Positions 13,400 through 24,660 are shown, counted from the first letter of the stretch. The stretch: DNA of 64,000 bases from Halomonas alkalicola (GCF_030704205.1 NZ_CP131913.1:2542001-2606000), one strand, 5' to 3'. The notes: generated by a model from the letters alone, not told the origin. Translations and numbers: made by a program.

Positions 13400-16084
13400 C
13401 TAGCCGGAGACATCCAGCACCTCTACCAGCCGCTTGCGCAGGCGCGCCTGGCGCTCCGGGTCGGTGAGGGGCCGGCCGGCCTTGTCGGTGATGAAGAAGA
13501 CGTCCTCCACCTTCTCGCCCAGGGTGGCGATCTTGGCCGCGGAGAGTGCGATGTCCTGCTCCATGAAGATGCGCCCCACCCGGGCCAGCAGGCCGGGGCG
13601 GTCCGGGGCGATCAGCTCGAGCAGGGTGCGCTCGTTGGCGGGGTCCTGCTCGATGATCACCTCGGTGGGAACCCGGAAGTGGCGCAGCTGGCGCGGGGTG
13701 TGGCGGGTGACGATCTCGGGGTAGTCATCCGGGTCGTCGAGCTCCTCCACCAGGTGGGCCTGGATCTCCTCGATGCGCGCCGGGTCGCGGATCGCCTGAC
13801 CCTGGTCGTCAAGCACGATGAAGGTATTGAGCGTCCAGTCGTTGCTGGAGGTGGCGATGCGGGCGTCGTGGATGGAGAGGCCGAGCTGGTCCAGGGCGGC
13901 GGCGGTGGCGGCGAACAGATCGTCCACCGAGCGGGTGTGGATGAACACCTTGGTGCCGCCCTCGGCCATGTCCTCGGCCGGGGCGCTGATCAGGATCAGC
14001 GGCAGCGAGCTGCCGCCGTGGGCGAGGATGCCCTGGGTCTGCCAGGCGATCTCGCTGGGCGCGTACTGCAGGAAGTACTCCTCGCCCAGCGACTCCCACA
14101 GGCGCTGTACGCTTGCCATGTCGCCCCCCACCGCGGCGAGCAGCGAGAGCGCCTCGTCGCGGGTCTCGTTGACCCAGTCATTGCGCTCCAGGGGGTTCTC
14201 GAGGCCGCGGCGCAGGGCGCGCTTGGTCTCGGCGTGGAGCTGGCGCAGCAGCGAGGCGCGCCAGCCGTTCCACAGCGTCGGGTTGGTGGCGTTGATGTCG
14301 GCCACGGTGAGCACATAGAGGTAGTCGAGGCGGGTCTCGTCGCCTACCAGGCGGGCGAAATCGGCGATCACGTCGGGGTCGGTGGTGTCACGCTTCTGGG
14401 CCACCATCGACATCGTCAGGTGGTGCTCCACCAGCCAGCTCACCAGGCGGGTGTCGCGGGTCGAGAGGCCGTGGCGCTCGGCGAAGACCTCGACGTCCCG
14501 GGCGCCGAGGAGCGAGTGGTCGCCGCCGCGCCCCTTGCCGATGTCGTGGTAGAGCCCGGCGATCCACAGAAGCTCCAGCTTGGGCAGCTGATGGACGACG
14601 TTGGCGGCCACTGGGAAGGTCTCACGGGCCTCGGGCTTGCGGAAGCCGTGGATGAACTTCAGCAGGCGCAGGGTGTGGGCGTCCACGGTATAGATGTGGA
14701 AGAGGTCGTGCTGCATCAGGCCCACGGCGCGGCCGAACTCCGGCAGGTATTTGCCGAGCACCCCGTAGCGGTTCATGCGCCTGAGCTGGCGCGCCACGTT
14801 GCCGCCGGAGCGCAGCAGCGCCATGAACAGGCTCTGGTGGCGCACGTCGTCGCGGTAGAGGTCGTCGATCAGGTGGCGGTGGTCGCGGATAAGGCGGATG
14901 GTGTCGGCGCGCACCCCCTCGATCTCGGGGTGCTCGGCCATCAGCAGGAAGAGCTCCAGCAGCGCCGCGGGCCGGTCGCGAAAGACGGTGCGCGAGCGCG
15001 CCTGGATGTAGCCGCCGCGGATCTCGAAGCGGTCGTTGAGCGGGGTGGTCTCGAGCTCCTCGCCGGCGTGCAGGATCGCCTCGTCGAAGTGCTGCAGCAG
15101 CATGTCGTTGAGGCCGGCCAGGGCCGTCACGTGGCGGTAGTAGCGCTTCATGAACTGCTCGACGGCCAGCCGCTCCGGGGTGTCGCGGAAGCCGAACAGC
15201 TCGGCGATGGTGCGCTGGTGGTCGAACTGCAGGCGGTCCTCGGCGCGGCCGGTGAGCATGTGCAGGGCGTAGCGGACCTGCCACAGGAAGGCCTGGCCCT
15301 GGCTGAGGATGCGCAGTTCGGCGTCGTTCATGAACCCGTTGGCGACCAGGTCCTCGTAGCGTTGGCTGCCGAAGTGGCGCTTGGCCACCCAGCCGATCAT
15401 CTGGATGTCGCGCAGGCCCCCGGGGGAGCTCTTGAGGTTGGGCTCCAGGTGGTACTCGGAGTTGTTGAAGCGATGGTGGCGGCTGATCTGCTCCTGCCAC
15501 TTGGCCTCGAAGAAACGGTCGGCGGGCCATAGCCGGTCGGGGGCGAGGCGCGCCTTCATCGCCTCGCGCAGCCGCTCGGGGCCGGCGATGGTGCGGCTCT
15601 CCAGCAGGTTGGTGATCACCGTGACGTCGGCCTTTGCCTCGCGCTCGCAGTCGGAGAGCGAGCGCACGCTGTGGCCGATCTCCAGGCCGATGTCCCACAG
15701 GAAGGTGACGAAGGCGGTGAGCGTCTCCCGGTAGGGCGCGTCGTCGTCCTTCTCGAGCAGCAGCAGCAGGTCGACGTCGGAGTGGGGGTGCAGCTCGCCG
15801 CGGCCATAGCCGCCCACGGCGAGCAGCGCGAGACCCTCGCCCGCGGGCCACTCATGCTGCTCCCAGGCTACCGCTAGCAGCCGGTCGAGGCACCAGGCGC
15901 GACCGTGGATCAGGTCGCGGATGTCGGCGCCGTTCCGGAAGCGCCCGTCGAGTCGCGCCTGGATCTCGCGCAGCGCCGCCTTGAAGGGGGCGATGGGCGA
16001 GCGGCTGCCGGCGAGCTCGGCGCGGAAGGCGTCGCTATCGAACAGGCTCTCGTCGGGGGCGAAGCGGTAGTGGTGGAGCAGCAT
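13400..16084 (-). CDS. glnD: Bifunctional uridylyltransferase/uridylyl-removing enzyme (PII modification)
   Basis: Central nitrogen sensor: uridylylates PII proteins when glutamine is low and removes UMP when glutamine is high. The 894-residue product contains, in order: the nucleotidyltransferase domain with GGYGRGELHPHSDVDLL at about 91-107, an HD phosphohydrolase domain (YHDIGKGRGGDHS, with His513-Asp514) for UMP removal, and two C-terminal ACT domains (about residues 700-894) that bind glutamine. It starts 4 bases after the map stop, so map-glnD is one transcript. This map/glnD/dap neighbourhood beside rpsB is common in gammaproteobacteria. Confidence 0.96.
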   Translation of the reverse strand: MLLHHYRFAPDESLFDSDAFRAELAGSRSPIAPFKAALREIQARLDGRFRNGADIRDLIHGRAWCLDRLLAVAWEQHEWPAGEGLALLAVGGYGRGELHPHSDVDLLLLLEKDDDAPYRETLTAFVTFLWDIGLEIGHSVRSLSDCEREAKADVTVITNLLESRTIAGPERLREAMKARLAPDRLWPADRFFEAKWQEQISRHHRFNNSEYHLEPNLKSSPGGLRDIQMIGWVAKRHFGSQRYEDLVANGFMNDAELRILSQGQAFLWQVRYALHMLTGRAEDRLQFDHQRTIAELFGFRDTPERLAVEQFMKRYYRHVTALAGLNDMLLQHFDEAILHAGEELETTPLNDRFEIRGGYIQARSRTVFRDRPAALLELFLLMAEHPEIEGVRADTIRLIRDHRHLIDDLYRDDVRHQSLFMALLRSGGNVARQLRRMNRYGVLGKYLPEFGRAVGLMQHDLFHIYTVDAHTLRLLKFIHGFRKPEARETFPVAANVVHQLPKLELLWIAGLYHDIGKGRGGDHSLLGARDVEVFAERHGLSTRDTRLVSWLVEHHLTMSMVAQKRDTTDPDVIADFARLVGDETRLDYLYVLTVADINATNPTLWNGWRASLLRQLHAETKRALRRGLENPLERNDWVNETRDEALSLLAAVGGDMASVQRLWESLGEEYFLQYAPSEIAWQTQGILAHGGSSLPLILISAPAEDMAEGGTKVFIHTRSVDDLFAATAAALDQLGLSIHDARIATSSNDWTLNTFIVLDDQGQAIRDPARIEEIQAHLVEELDDPDDYPEIVTRHTPRQLRHFRVPTEVIIEQDPANERTLLELIAPDRPGLLARVGRIFMEQDIALSAAKIATLGEKVEDVFFITDKAGRPLTDPERQARLRKRLVEVLDVSG

Positions 16085-16088
16085 CGGC

Positions 16089-16880
16089 TCAGCGCTCCAG
16101 GAAGGAGAGGTCTTCGTCGCGGCGTGCGGTGAGCACCTCGACGCCGGTCTCGGTCACCAGCAGGGTGTGCTCCCACTGGGCGGAGAGGCTGCGGTCCTTG
16201 GTCACCGCGGTCCAGCCGTCGCGCAGCACCTTGGTGCGGGAGTCGCCGACGTTGATCATCGGCTCGATGGTGAAGCACATGCCGGCTTCGAGGGCGATGT
16301 CCGCCTCGGGGGCATAGCCGTCGTAATGCAGCACCTGGGGCTCCTCGTGGAAGCCGGCGCCGATGCCGTGGCCGCAGAAGTCGCGCACCACCGAGTAGCC
16401 GCTGGCCTCGGCGTGGCTCTGGATGGCGCGGGCCAGCTCGGAGAGGCGCGCGCCCGGGCGCACCAGGGCGATGCTGCGGTAGAGGCACTCCTGGGTGACC
16501 CGGCACAGCCGTTCGCCCTGGATGGTCTCGCCGATCACGAACATCACGCTGGAGTCGCCGGGGTAGCCGTCGGCGGTCCTGACGGTGACATCCAGGTTCA
16601 TGATGTCGCCCTTCTTCAGGGCCTTGCCGTCGTCGGGAATGCCGTGGCACACCACGTGGTTGATGGAGGTGCAGACCGACTTCGGGAAGCCGTGGTAGTC
16701 GAGCGGGGCCGGGGTGGAGCCGAGCACGTCGACGATATAGTCGTGGCAGCGGCGGTCGATCTCGCCGGTGGTGATGCCGGCCGCGACGAAGGGGGTGATC
16801 ATCTCCAGCACGCTGGCGGCCTGACGGCCCGCCTCGCGCATCTTCTCGATCTCGTCGGGCGTCTTGATGGGTACGTTCAT
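16089..16880 (-). CDS. map: Methionine aminopeptidase, type I
   Basis: Removes the initiator methionine from nascent proteins whose second residue is small. The 263-residue product keeps the full set of dinuclear metal ligands at Asp97, Asp109, His171, Glu206 and Glu237, in the motifs NLDVTV, YPGDSS, GHGIGAGFHE, FTIEP and WEHT. No N-terminal extension is present, so this is type Ia. Divergent from rpsB across the 298-base ribosomal leader region, and directly followed by glnD. Confidence 0.96.
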   Translation of the reverse strand: MNVPIKTPDEIEKMREAGRQAASVLEMITPFVAAGITTGEIDRRCHDYIVDVLGSTPAPLDYHGFPKSVCTSINHVVCHGIPDDGKALKKGDIMNLDVTVRTADGYPGDSSVMFVIGETIQGERLCRVTQECLYRSIALVRPGARLSELARAIQSHAEASGYSVVRDFCGHGIGAGFHEEPQVLHYDGYAPEADIALEAGMCFTIEPMINVGDSRTKVLRDGWTAVTKDRSLSAQWEHTLLVTETGVEVLTARRDEDLSFLER

Positions 16881-16918
16881 GGAATCTCGAGGGTGGGGGG
16901 TGGGGTCGCCCGGGCGAC

Positions 16919-16947
16919 TTCAACTTGCGGATGATCCATGGTATAAA
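16919..16947 (+). promoter_or_regulatory. Candidate rpsB-tsf promoter
   Basis: TATAAA at 16942-16947 with a weak TTCAAC -35 (16919-16924) at 17 bases, followed by a GC-rich discriminator GCTGCGCGCC. Such discriminators are typical of stringently controlled ribosomal promoters. It leaves a leader of about 220 bases. Confidence 0.5.
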
Positions 16948-16954
16948 GCTGCGC

Positions 16955-17178
16955 GCCTTCCTGCAATCGCCCGTCCTTTCCCGTCCGCGCACGTCGACGT
17001 GTCGCCGTGAAGGGTATGCGCGGTGTGGTGGCAGGGTGGGTGTGTATCAATGTAACGCCTTGAAAACACACATGCACCGGCACATGGTCCCGGGTGCTGT
17101 CGCGGCTCCTCCAGAGGGCTTCGGCGGTCGGATCCATGGGGTGCGTGGAGGCCTAACCCGATTTTCCAGGAGTCATCC
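16955..17178 (+). ncRNA. rpsB 5' leader (t44/tff RNA-type autoregulatory leader)
   Basis: The map-rpsB gap in gammaproteobacteria encodes the structured rpsB leader catalogued as t44/tff, through which ribosomal protein S2 represses its own operon. Here the 3' part of the gap contains two adjacent short hairpins: GTGTGT (17040-17045) / ACACAC (17066-17071), and GCACC (17074-17078) / GGTGC (17093-17097). The S2 ribosome site CAGGAG precedes the start. Identification rests on position and these paired elements; a covariance-model search for t44 would confirm it. Confidence 0.6.
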
Positions 17179-17925
17179 ATGGCACACGTCAATATGCGTG
17201 ACCTGCTCAAGGCAGGCGCTCACTTCGGTCACCAGACCAAGTACTGGAACCCGAAGATGAGCAAGTTCATCTTTGGTGCCCGCAACAAGATCCACATCAT
17301 CAACCTCGAGCATACCCTGCCGGCCCTGAACGAGGCCATCGATGTGGTCGAGAAGATGGCCGCGTCCAACAACAAGGTCATGTTCGTCGGTACCAAGCGC
17401 AGCGCCAGCAAGATCATCAAGGAAGAGGCCAAGCGCGCCGGTCAGCCCTATGTCAACCACCGCTGGCTGGGCGGCATGCTGACCAACTACAAGACCATCC
17501 GTCAGTCCATCAAGCGTCTGCGCGACCTCGAGACCATGCGCGAGGACGGCACCTTCGAGAAGCTGACCAAGAAGGAAGTCCTGATGGCGACCCGCGAGCA
17601 GGACAAGCTCGAGCGTTCCATTGGCGGTATCAAGGAGATGGGTGGCCTGCCCGACGCCCTGTTCGTGATCGACGTTGACCACGAGCGCATCGCCATCAAC
17701 GAGGCGAACAAGCTCGGCATCCCGGTCATCGGCGTGGTGGATACCAACTCCGATCCGGACGGCGTCGACTACGTGATCCCCGGCAACGATGACTCCATCC
17801 GCGCCATCCAGATCTACGTCAAGGCCATCGCCGACGCCTGCACCCGTGCGAAGGAAGGTCGTCCCGACGAGTTCGTCGAGGTCACCGACGAGGTGGTCCA
17901 GGAAAGCGACAGCGCCGCCGAGTGA
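17179..17925 (+). CDS. rpsB: 30S ribosomal protein S2
   Basis: Small-subunit protein at the head-body junction, needed for S1 binding. The product has 248 residues with the characteristic start [20 protein letters not shown], the VGTKRSA segment, the [11 protein letters not shown] signature at about residues 94-104, and [24 protein letters not shown] lies 7 bases upstream. Cotranscribed with tsf, though a strong terminator between them would let S2 outnumber EF-Ts. Confidence 0.98.
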   Translation: MAHVNMRDLLKAGAHFGHQTKYWNPKMSKFIFGARNKIHIINLEHTLPALNEAIDVVEKMAASNNKVMFVGTKRSASKIIKEEAKRAGQPYVNHRWLGGMLTNYKTIRQSIKRLRDLETMREDGTFEKLTKKEVLMATREQDKLERSIGGIKEMGGLPDALFVIDVDHERIAINEANKLGIPVIGVVDTNSDPDGVDYVIPGNDDSIRAIQIYVKAIADACTRAKEGRPDEFVEVTDEVVQESDSAAE

Positions 17926-17941
17926 TCGCGGCTAGTCTGTT

Positions 17942-17986
17942 CGGTGGCCGTCGCCACGGTGGTTGATGCCTCGGTGGTCGATGCCA
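17942..17986. repeat. Three degenerate 15-bp tandem repeats between rpsB and tsf
   Basis: Three adjacent units, 17942-17956, 17957-17971 and 17972-17986, all starting CGGTGG and ending GATGCCT, GATGCCA or GTCGCCA. They are noncoding and lie just upstream of the rpsB terminator. Confidence 0.8.
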
Positions 17987-18005
17987 CGGCAGCCGGACAG
18001 ACGAG

Positions 18006-18029
18006 AAGGGGGCCGCGGCCCCCTTTTTT
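18006..18029 (+). terminator. Terminator or attenuator between rpsB and tsf
   Basis: AAGGGGGC / GCCCCCTT stem around CGCG, ending in six T residues (18024-18029). It is a textbook intrinsic terminator inside the rpsB-tsf operon and probably a partial one. Confidence 0.85.
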
Positions 18030-18101
18030 CTCAGCATTCGCCGGATCCGTCACAGCGACGGGTCCGCTCTCCGTTGACACACAGATTCAGAGGTGAACCC
18101 C

Positions 18102-18971
18102 ATGGCAGCTATCAGCGCCTCCCAGGTCAAGGAACTGCGCGAGCGTACCGGACTCGGCATGATGGAGTGCAAGAAGGCCCTCACCGAGGCCGGCGGTGAC
18201 ATCGAGGTCGCCATCGAGAACCTGCGCAAGAGCTCCGGCCTCAAGGCCGCAAAGAAGGCCAGCCGCACCGCCGCCGAGGGCACCGTGGTGACCCGCGTGG
18301 CCGAGGATGGCAGCTACGGCGTGATGGTCGAGATCAACTCCGAGACCGACTTCGTCGCCCGTGACGACAACTTCAAGGCCTTCGCCGACAAGGTCGCCGA
18401 CGCCTTCTTCGCCGCCAAGAACGAAGACGTGGCCGCCGTGATGGCCGGCGATCTGGAAGCCGCTCGCGAGCAGCTGGTCCAGAAGATCGGCGAGAACATC
18501 GGCGTGCGTCGCTGCGTCGTGGTCGACGCCCTCGAGGGTGGCCTGGTGGGCGAATACGTCCACGGCGGCCGCATCGGCGTGCTGACCGTGCTCAAGGGCG
18601 GCAACGCCGAAGTGGCCAAGGACATCGCGATGCACGTCGCCGCCATCAACCCGGCCGTCGCGCGCCCCGAGGACATGCCCCAGGAGCAGCTGGACAAGGA
18701 GAAGGACATCATCCTCGCCCAGCCCGACATGGCCGGCAAGCCCGCCGAGATCGCCGAGAAGATGGTCCAGGGCCGCCTGAAGAAGTACCTGGCCGAGAAC
18801 AGCCTGACCGAGCAGCCCTTCGTCAAGAACCCGGACCAGAGCGTTGCCCAGTTCGCCAAGGCGGCCGGCGGCGAGGTCCTCGGTTTCACCCGCTTCGAAG
18901 TGGGCGAGGGCATCGAGAAGGAAGAGGTCGACTTCGCCAAGGAAGTGATGGAACAGGCCAAGCGCAGCTGA
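18102..18971 (+). CDS. tsf: Elongation factor Ts
   Basis: Guanine-nucleotide exchange factor that regenerates EF-Tu-GTP. The product has 289 residues. The N-terminal UBA-like domain has [19 protein letters not shown], the core contains the EF-Tu-contacting [10 protein letters not shown], and the C-terminal dimerisation part ends in [12 protein letters not shown]. The ATG at 18102 follows AGAGGTG at 18090-18096, which rules out the GTG nine bases upstream as the start because it lies in the ribosome site. Confidence 0.98.
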   Translation: MAAISASQVKELRERTGLGMMECKKALTEAGGDIEVAIENLRKSSGLKAAKKASRTAAEGTVVTRVAEDGSYGVMVEINSETDFVARDDNFKAFADKVADAFFAAKNEDVAAVMAGDLEAAREQLVQKIGENIGVRRCVVVDALEGGLVGEYVHGGRIGVLTVLKGGNAEVAKDIAMHVAAINPAVARPEDMPQEQLDKEKDIILAQPDMAGKPAEIAEKMVQGRLKKYLAENSLTEQPFVKNPDQSVAQFAKAAGGEVLGFTRFEVGEGIEKEEVDFAKEVMEQAKRS

Positions 18972-18992
18972 GGTCAGAGGTTCCTGCAGGAT

Positions 18993-19020
18993 GATGGCGT
19001 GCGCGCGAGCGCACGCCATC
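18993..19020 (+). terminator. Hairpin after tsf
   Basis: Perfect 12-bp stem GATGGCGTGCGC (18993-19004) / GCGCACGCCATC (19009-19020) with a GCGA tetraloop, 22 bases after the tsf stop. It has no T tract, so it may stabilise the upstream RNA rather than terminate. Confidence 0.6.
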
Positions 19021-19081
19021 GCGTATCCGGCCGGTGCACCGGCCGCCCCCATGCCAATGCTGATGCCCCAGGAGAGATGCC

Positions 19082-19843
19082 ATGTCCCCATCCGATCACG
19101 TCGAGACCTCACCCAAGGCCCGCACCGACAAGTCGAAGTACAAGCGAATCCTGCTCAAGCTCTCCGGCGAGGCGCTGATGGGCGAGCACGATTTCGGCAT
19201 CGACCCCAAGGTGCTGGACCGCATGGCCCTCGAGATCGGCCAGCTGGTGGGGATCGGGGTGCAGGTCGGCATCGTGATCGGCGGCGGCAACCTGTTCCGC
19301 GGTGCCGCCCTGAACGAGGCCGGCATGGATCGGGTGACCGGTGACCATATGGGCATGCTGGCCACGGTGATGAACGCCCTGGCCATGCGCGACGCCCTGG
19401 AGCGTTCCAATATCCGCTCCCGGGTGATGTCCGCGATCCCCATGAGCGGCGTGGTGGAGCACTATGACCGCCGTACCGCCATCCGCTATCTCACCTCCGG
19501 GGATGTGGTACTGTTCTCCGCCGGTACCGGCAATCCCTTCTTTACCACCGATTCCGCGGCCTGCCTGCGCGGGATCGAGATCGACGCCGACGTGGTGGTC
19601 AAGGCCACCAAGGTGGACGGAGTCTACGACAAGGACCCGGTCAAGCACGCTGATGCGATCAAGTACGACCAGCTCAGCTATGACGATGCCCTGGACCAGA
19701 AGCTCGGCATCATGGATTTGACCGCTATCTGCCTGGTGCGTGACCATGACATGCCGGTCCGCGTCTTCAACATGAACAAGCCGGGCGCCCTGCTCAACCT
19801 GGTGGTGGGCGGCGAGGAAGGCACGCTGATAGACAGAGGTTGA
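19082..19843 (+). CDS. pyrH: UMP kinase
   Basis: Phosphorylates UMP to UDP, feeding pyrimidine nucleotides and UDP-sugars. The product has 253 residues of the amino-acid-kinase fold: [10 protein letters not shown] near the N-terminus, [25 protein letters not shown] and the C-terminal [13 protein letters not shown] and [13 protein letters not shown] segments. The start is preceded by AGGAGAG. It lies four bases before frr, in the standard tsf-pyrH-frr order. Confidence 0.97.
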   Translation: MSPSDHVETSPKARTDKSKYKRILLKLSGEALMGEHDFGIDPKVLDRMALEIGQLVGIGVQVGIVIGGGNLFRGAALNEAGMDRVTGDHMGMLATVMNALAMRDALERSNIRSRVMSAIPMSGVVEHYDRRTAIRYLTSGDVVLFSAGTGNPFFTTDSAACLRGIEIDADVVVKATKVDGVYDKDPVKHADAIKYDQLSYDDALDQKLGIMDLTAICLVRDHDMPVRVFNMNKPGALLNLVVGGEEGTLIDRG

Positions 19844-19847
19844 CACC

Positions 19848-20405
19848 GTGATCAATGACATCAAGAAAGATGCAGAATCCCGCATGAAGAAGAGCGTGGA
19901 AGCGCTGCATGGCAACCTGAACAAGATCCGTACCGGGCGCGCCCACTCCAGCATCCTGGACGCGGTGACCGTGGAGTATTACGGCAGCCAGGTGCCGCTC
20001 AACCAGGTGGCCAACATCAACATCGAGGACGCCCGTACCCTCTCGGTGGTGCCCTGGGAGCAGAGCATGGTGCCCAAGGTCGAGAAGGCCATCATGGCCG
20101 CCGATCTCGGCCTGAATCCCTCGACCGCCGGCAACAACATCCGCGTGCCGATGCCGATGCTCACCGAGGAGACCCGCAAGGGCTACATCAAGCAGGCGCG
20201 CTCCGAGGCCGAGCACGCCCGGGTGGCGGTGCGCAACGTGCGCCGCGATGCCAACGGTGACTTCAAGTCCCTGCTCAAGGAGAAGGAGATCACCGAGGAC
20301 GAGCAGCGCCAGGCCGAGGACGCGATCCAGAAGCTGACCGACAAGTACATCGCCGAGATCGACAAGACGCTGGAGCTGAAGGAACACGATCTGATGCAGA
20401 TCTGA
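19848..20405 (+). CDS. frr: Ribosome recycling factor
   Basis: Releases ribosomes from mRNA after termination, together with EF-G. The product has 185 residues in the typical three-helix-bundle plus beta-domain pattern, with [11 protein letters not shown], the [14 protein letters not shown] segment and a long charged C-terminal helix. It uses a GTG start at 19848; no in-frame ATG precedes residue 14. A GC-rich inverted repeat (20416-20422 / 20428-20434) follows the stop. Confidence 0.97.
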   Translation: MINDIKKDAESRMKKSVEALHGNLNKIRTGRAHSSILDAVTVEYYGSQVPLNQVANINIEDARTLSVVPWEQSMVPKVEKAIMAADLGLNPSTAGNNIRVPMPMLTEETRKGYIKQARSEAEHARVAVRNVRRDANGDFKSLLKEKEITEDEQRQAEDAIQKLTDKYIAEIDKTLELKEHDLMQI

Positions 20406-20459
20406 GCAAGTCCGGGGCCGCCAGGAGGGCGGCCTCCTGCCTTCGCTGTCCACTCCCCG

Positions 20460-21252
<793 letters not shown>

Positions 21253-21260
<8 letters not shown>

Positions 21261-22053
21261 ACAGCGCATCATCACCGCGGCCTGGCTGGCGCCGCTGATG
21301 CTGGCGGGCCTGTTTGGCCTGTCCGGCGGGTTCTTCGCCCTCTTCACGGCGGCCATCGTGCTGCTGGCCGGCTGGGAATGGACCAACCTGGCGGGCATCC
21401 GCCGGCCCGACAACCGGCTGATGCTGGTAGGCGTGCTGGGCATGGCGATGCTGATGCTCTGGCTCAGCGGTGGGGCCCTGATGGCCTGGCCGCTGTGGCT
21501 GGGCGTGGCCGGCTGGCTGGCCAATCTCTACTGGGTGGTTCACTACCCCGCACGCGGCGGGAAGGGGCAGTCGTCCACGCGGCGCCTGGCCATGGGAGTC
21601 TGGGTGCTGCTCCCCGCCTGGGTGGGGCTGAACGTGCTGCGCGATACCGGCGCGGTCTGGCTGCTCTTCGTGCTGCTGCTGGTGTGGTGTGCCGATATCG
21701 GCGCCTACTTCGCCGGCCGCGCCTTCGGGCGGCGCAAGCTGGCGCCCAGGGTGAGCCCGGGCAAGAGCTGGGAAGGGGTGGCCGGCGGCCTCGTCGCCAC
21801 CGCCGCGCTTGCCCTGATCTTCGCCGCCTGGCAGGGGCTCGGCCTCGGCGGCGGGCTGGCCCTGCTGCTGGCGACCCTGGTGGTGACCCTGGTCTCGGTG
21901 CTGGGCGACCTGCTCGAGAGCATGCTCAAGCGCTTTCGCGGCATCAAGGACTCCAGCCAGCTGCTGCCTGGCCATGGCGGCGTGCTCGACCGCATCGACA
22001 GCCTCACCGCGGCGCTGCCCCTCTTCGCCCTGCTGATGCTCGGGGTGCTCTAG
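21253..22053 (+). CDS. cdsA: Phosphatidate cytidylyltransferase
   Basis: Inner-membrane enzyme forming CDP-diacylglycerol, the precursor of all bacterial phospholipids. The product has 266 residues with about seven or eight hydrophobic segments. The family signature near the C-terminus is intact ([33 protein letters not shown]). It starts at a GTG inside the uppS stop region, with an 8-base overlap, which implies translational coupling; the next gene, dxr, follows after one base. Confidence 0.95.
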
Positions 22054-22054
22054 G

Positions 22055-23260
22055 GTGGCCGCAGCAGAGCGCGGCGCCTGGCGCCGCCAGGCAGTCACCG
22101 TGCTGGGGGCCACCGGCTCCATCGGCACCAGCACCCTGGACGTGATCGCCCGCCACCCCGAGCGCTATCGTGTCCATGCGCTGACCGCCCACCGCTCCCG
22201 GGAGCCCCTGCTGGCGCTGTGCCTCGTCCACCGGCCCGCGGTAGCGGTGCTCGGCGACGAGCGCGACGCGGCCTGGCTGCGGGCGCGCCTGGCCGAGGCC
22301 GGCGTGGCGACCGAGGTCGAGTCCGGCCCGGCGGCCCTGGTGGCGGTGGCCGAGGCGCGCGAGGTGGACGTGGTGATGTCGGCCATCGTCGGCGCCGCGG
22401 GGCTCCTGCCCACGCTTGCCGCGGTGCATGCCGGCAAGCGGGTGCTGCTGGCCAACAAGGAGGCCCTGGTGATGTCCGGGGCGCTCTTCATGGAGGCGGT
22501 GGCGACGAGCGGCGCGACCCTTCTGCCCATCGATTCCGAACACAATGCCATCTACCAGTGTCTACCCGTGGAGCATCGCGGGGGGCTCGCCCGCCACGGC
22601 GTGACCCAGCTGCTGCTGACCGCCTCCGGCGGCCCCTTCCGCGGCTGGTCGCCCGAGCGGCTGGCCGAGGTGACACCCGAGCAGGCCTGCGCCCACCCCA
22701 ACTGGTCCATGGGCCGCAAGATCTCGGTGGACAGCGCCACCCTGATGAACAAGGGGCTGGAGCTGATCGAGGCGTGCTGGCTGTTCGACGCCCGGCCGGA
22801 GCAGGTGCAGGTGGTGGTGCACCCCCAGAGCGTGATCCACTCCATGGCCGCCTACAGCGACGGGTCGGTGATCGCCCAGTTGGGCAACCCCGACATGCGC
22901 ACCCCCATCGCCTACGGGCTGGCCTGGCCGGAGCGCATCGAGGCCGGCGTCGAGGCGCTGGACCTCTTCCGGGTCGCCCGGCTCGACTTCGAGGCGCCGG
23001 ACGAGGCCGCCTTCCCCTGCCTGCGCCTGGCTCGCGAGGCCATGGCCGCGGGGGGGACGGCGCCGGCGGTGCTCAATGCGGCCAACGAGGTGGCGGTGGA
23101 GGCCTTCCTGGCGGGTCGCCTCGGCTTCACCGGCATCGCCGAGCTGGTGGCCCGGGTGCGCGATGCCGAGCCGGTCCAGGCCGTGCGCGACCTCGAGACC
23201 GTACTGGACGCCGATGCCCGCGCGCGGCGTGCCGCCGTGACCCGGCTGGCGAACCGCTGA
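22055..23260 (+). CDS. dxr: 1-deoxy-D-xylulose 5-phosphate reductoisomerase
   Basis: Second step of the MEP isoprenoid pathway (DXP to MEP, NADPH- and Mg-dependent). The product has 401 residues. Visible features are the NADPH fold [27 protein letters not shown], the substrate and metal segment [14 protein letters not shown], and SGGPFRGW in the flexible loop. It starts at GTG one base after the cdsA stop. Functionally it feeds UppS two genes upstream, so the operon links isoprenoid and envelope synthesis. Confidence 0.96.
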   Translation: MAAAERGAWRRQAVTVLGATGSIGTSTLDVIARHPERYRVHALTAHRSREPLLALCLVHRPAVAVLGDERDAAWLRARLAEAGVATEVESGPAALVAVAEAREVDVVMSAIVGAAGLLPTLAAVHAGKRVLLANKEALVMSGALFMEAVATSGATLLPIDSEHNAIYQCLPVEHRGGLARHGVTQLLLTASGGPFRGWSPERLAEVTPEQACAHPNWSMGRKISVDSATLMNKGLELIEACWLFDARPEQVQVVVHPQSVIHSMAAYSDGSVIAQLGNPDMRTPIAYGLAWPERIEAGVEALDLFRVARLDFEAPDEAAFPCLRLAREAMAAGGTAPAVLNAANEVAVEAFLAGRLGFTGIAELVARVRDAEPVQAVRDLETVLDADARARRAAVTRLANR

Positions 23261-23300
23261 CACCGATGCCATTCCAACCCGATTCCAGGAGGAGAGCGAC

Positions 23301-24660
23301 TTGGGCCTGATCCAGAACATCCTGGCCGTCATCGTGGTGCTGGGCCTGTTGATCACCTTCCACGAGTTCGGCCACTTCTGGGTGGCCAGGCGCTGTGGCG
23401 TCCGGGTGCTGCGCTTCTCGGTGGGCTTCGGCACGCCGATCTGGTCCCGCGTCGACCGCCATGGCACCGAGTTCGCCGTGGCCGCCATCCCGCTGGGCGG
23501 CTACGTCAAGATGCTCGACGAGCGCGAGGCGCCGGTGCCCGAGGACGAGCTCGGCCAGGCCTTCAACCGCAAGACGGTATGGCAGCGGATCGCCATCGTC
23601 GCCGCTGGTCCCCTGGCCAACTTCCTGCTCGCCATCGTCGCCTACTGGGCGCTGTTCGTGGCCGGCACCACCACGGTGGCGCCGGTGATCGGCAGCGTCG
23701 AGCGGGGGGTCGCCGGCGGAGCGCGGCGGCCTCGTCGCCGGCCAGGAGATCGTCGCGGTGCGCGGCGAGGCGGTGCGCGGCTGGGACGAGATCAACCTCA
23801 AGCTGGTGGCTGCCATCGGCATGAGCGGCGAGCTCACCGTCGACGCCCGCAGCGACGCCACCGCCGAGCCCCGCGAGTATCGCCTGCCGGTGGAGAACTG
23901 GCTGGTGCGCCAGGACCCGCCCCAGCCGCTGCCGAGCCTCGGCGTGACCCCCTGGCGCCCGCCCTTCCCGGCGGTGCTGGGCCAGCTGATGCCCGGGGAG
24001 GCGGCCGACGCCGCCGGCCTCCAGGCCGGCGACGAGATCCTGGCGGTGGATGGCACCCCGGTGGACGACTGGATGCATTTCGTCGACATCGTGCGGGCAA
24101 GCCCCGGCGAGGCGCTGACCCTCGAGGTGGCGCGCGACGGCGAGCGGCTGAGCCTTGCCATCACCCCCGGCAGCAACACCCTGGAGGAAGGCGTGACCAT
24201 CGGCTACATCGGCGCCGGCGTGGCGCCGGTGGCGTGGCCCGAGGAGTACCGCCGCGAGATCCGCTACGGCCCCGTGGCCGCAGTGGGCGAGGCGGTATCC
24301 CGCACCGGCGAGATGACCCTGCTGACCCTGGATGCCATCCGCAAGATGCTGGTGGGGTTGATCTCGCCCTCCAACCTCTCGGGCCCGATCACCATTGCCC
24401 AGATTTCGGGCGATTCGGCCCGGGCGGGGCTCGAGAGCTTCGTCAGCTTCCTGGCCTATCTCTCCATCAGCCTGGCGGTGCTCAACCTGCTGCCGATCCC
24501 GGTGCTCGACGGCGGCCACCTGCTCTACTATTTCGTGGAGGTGGTGCGTGGCCGCCCGGTCTCCGAGCAGGCCCAGGCGATCGGCCTGCGCATCGGCCTG
24601 GCGCTGGTGGGGACCCTGATGCTGATGGCGATCTATTTCGATCTGATGCGGCTCTGGTAG
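23301..24660 (+). pseudogene. rseP: RseP site-2 zinc metalloprotease, interrupted by a single-base frameshift
   Basis: Intramembrane protease that cleaves RseA to release the envelope-stress sigma factor and trims signal peptides. It starts at TTG (23301) after an excellent AGGAGGAG. The zinc motif HEFGH is at residues 21-25. The frame breaks at the run of six G at 23704-23709; removing one G restores the expected GSPAERGGLV and a continuous 452-residue protein, almost exactly the E. coli length. The second part, read from about 23710, carries the PDZ region and the third zinc ligand in LLPIPVLDGGH (Asp at about 403). Without the correction the first frame runs to 24755 as nonsense. Because RseP is essential in E. 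coli, a sequencing error is more likely than a real lesion. Confidence 0.92.

Noticed and set aside
23704..23709. Programmed ribosomal frameshifting in rseP
   Set aside because: A bare G6 run with no evident stimulatory Shine-Dalgarno-like element or pseudoknot, and RseP is not known to use it. Sequencing error or simple mutation is more economical.
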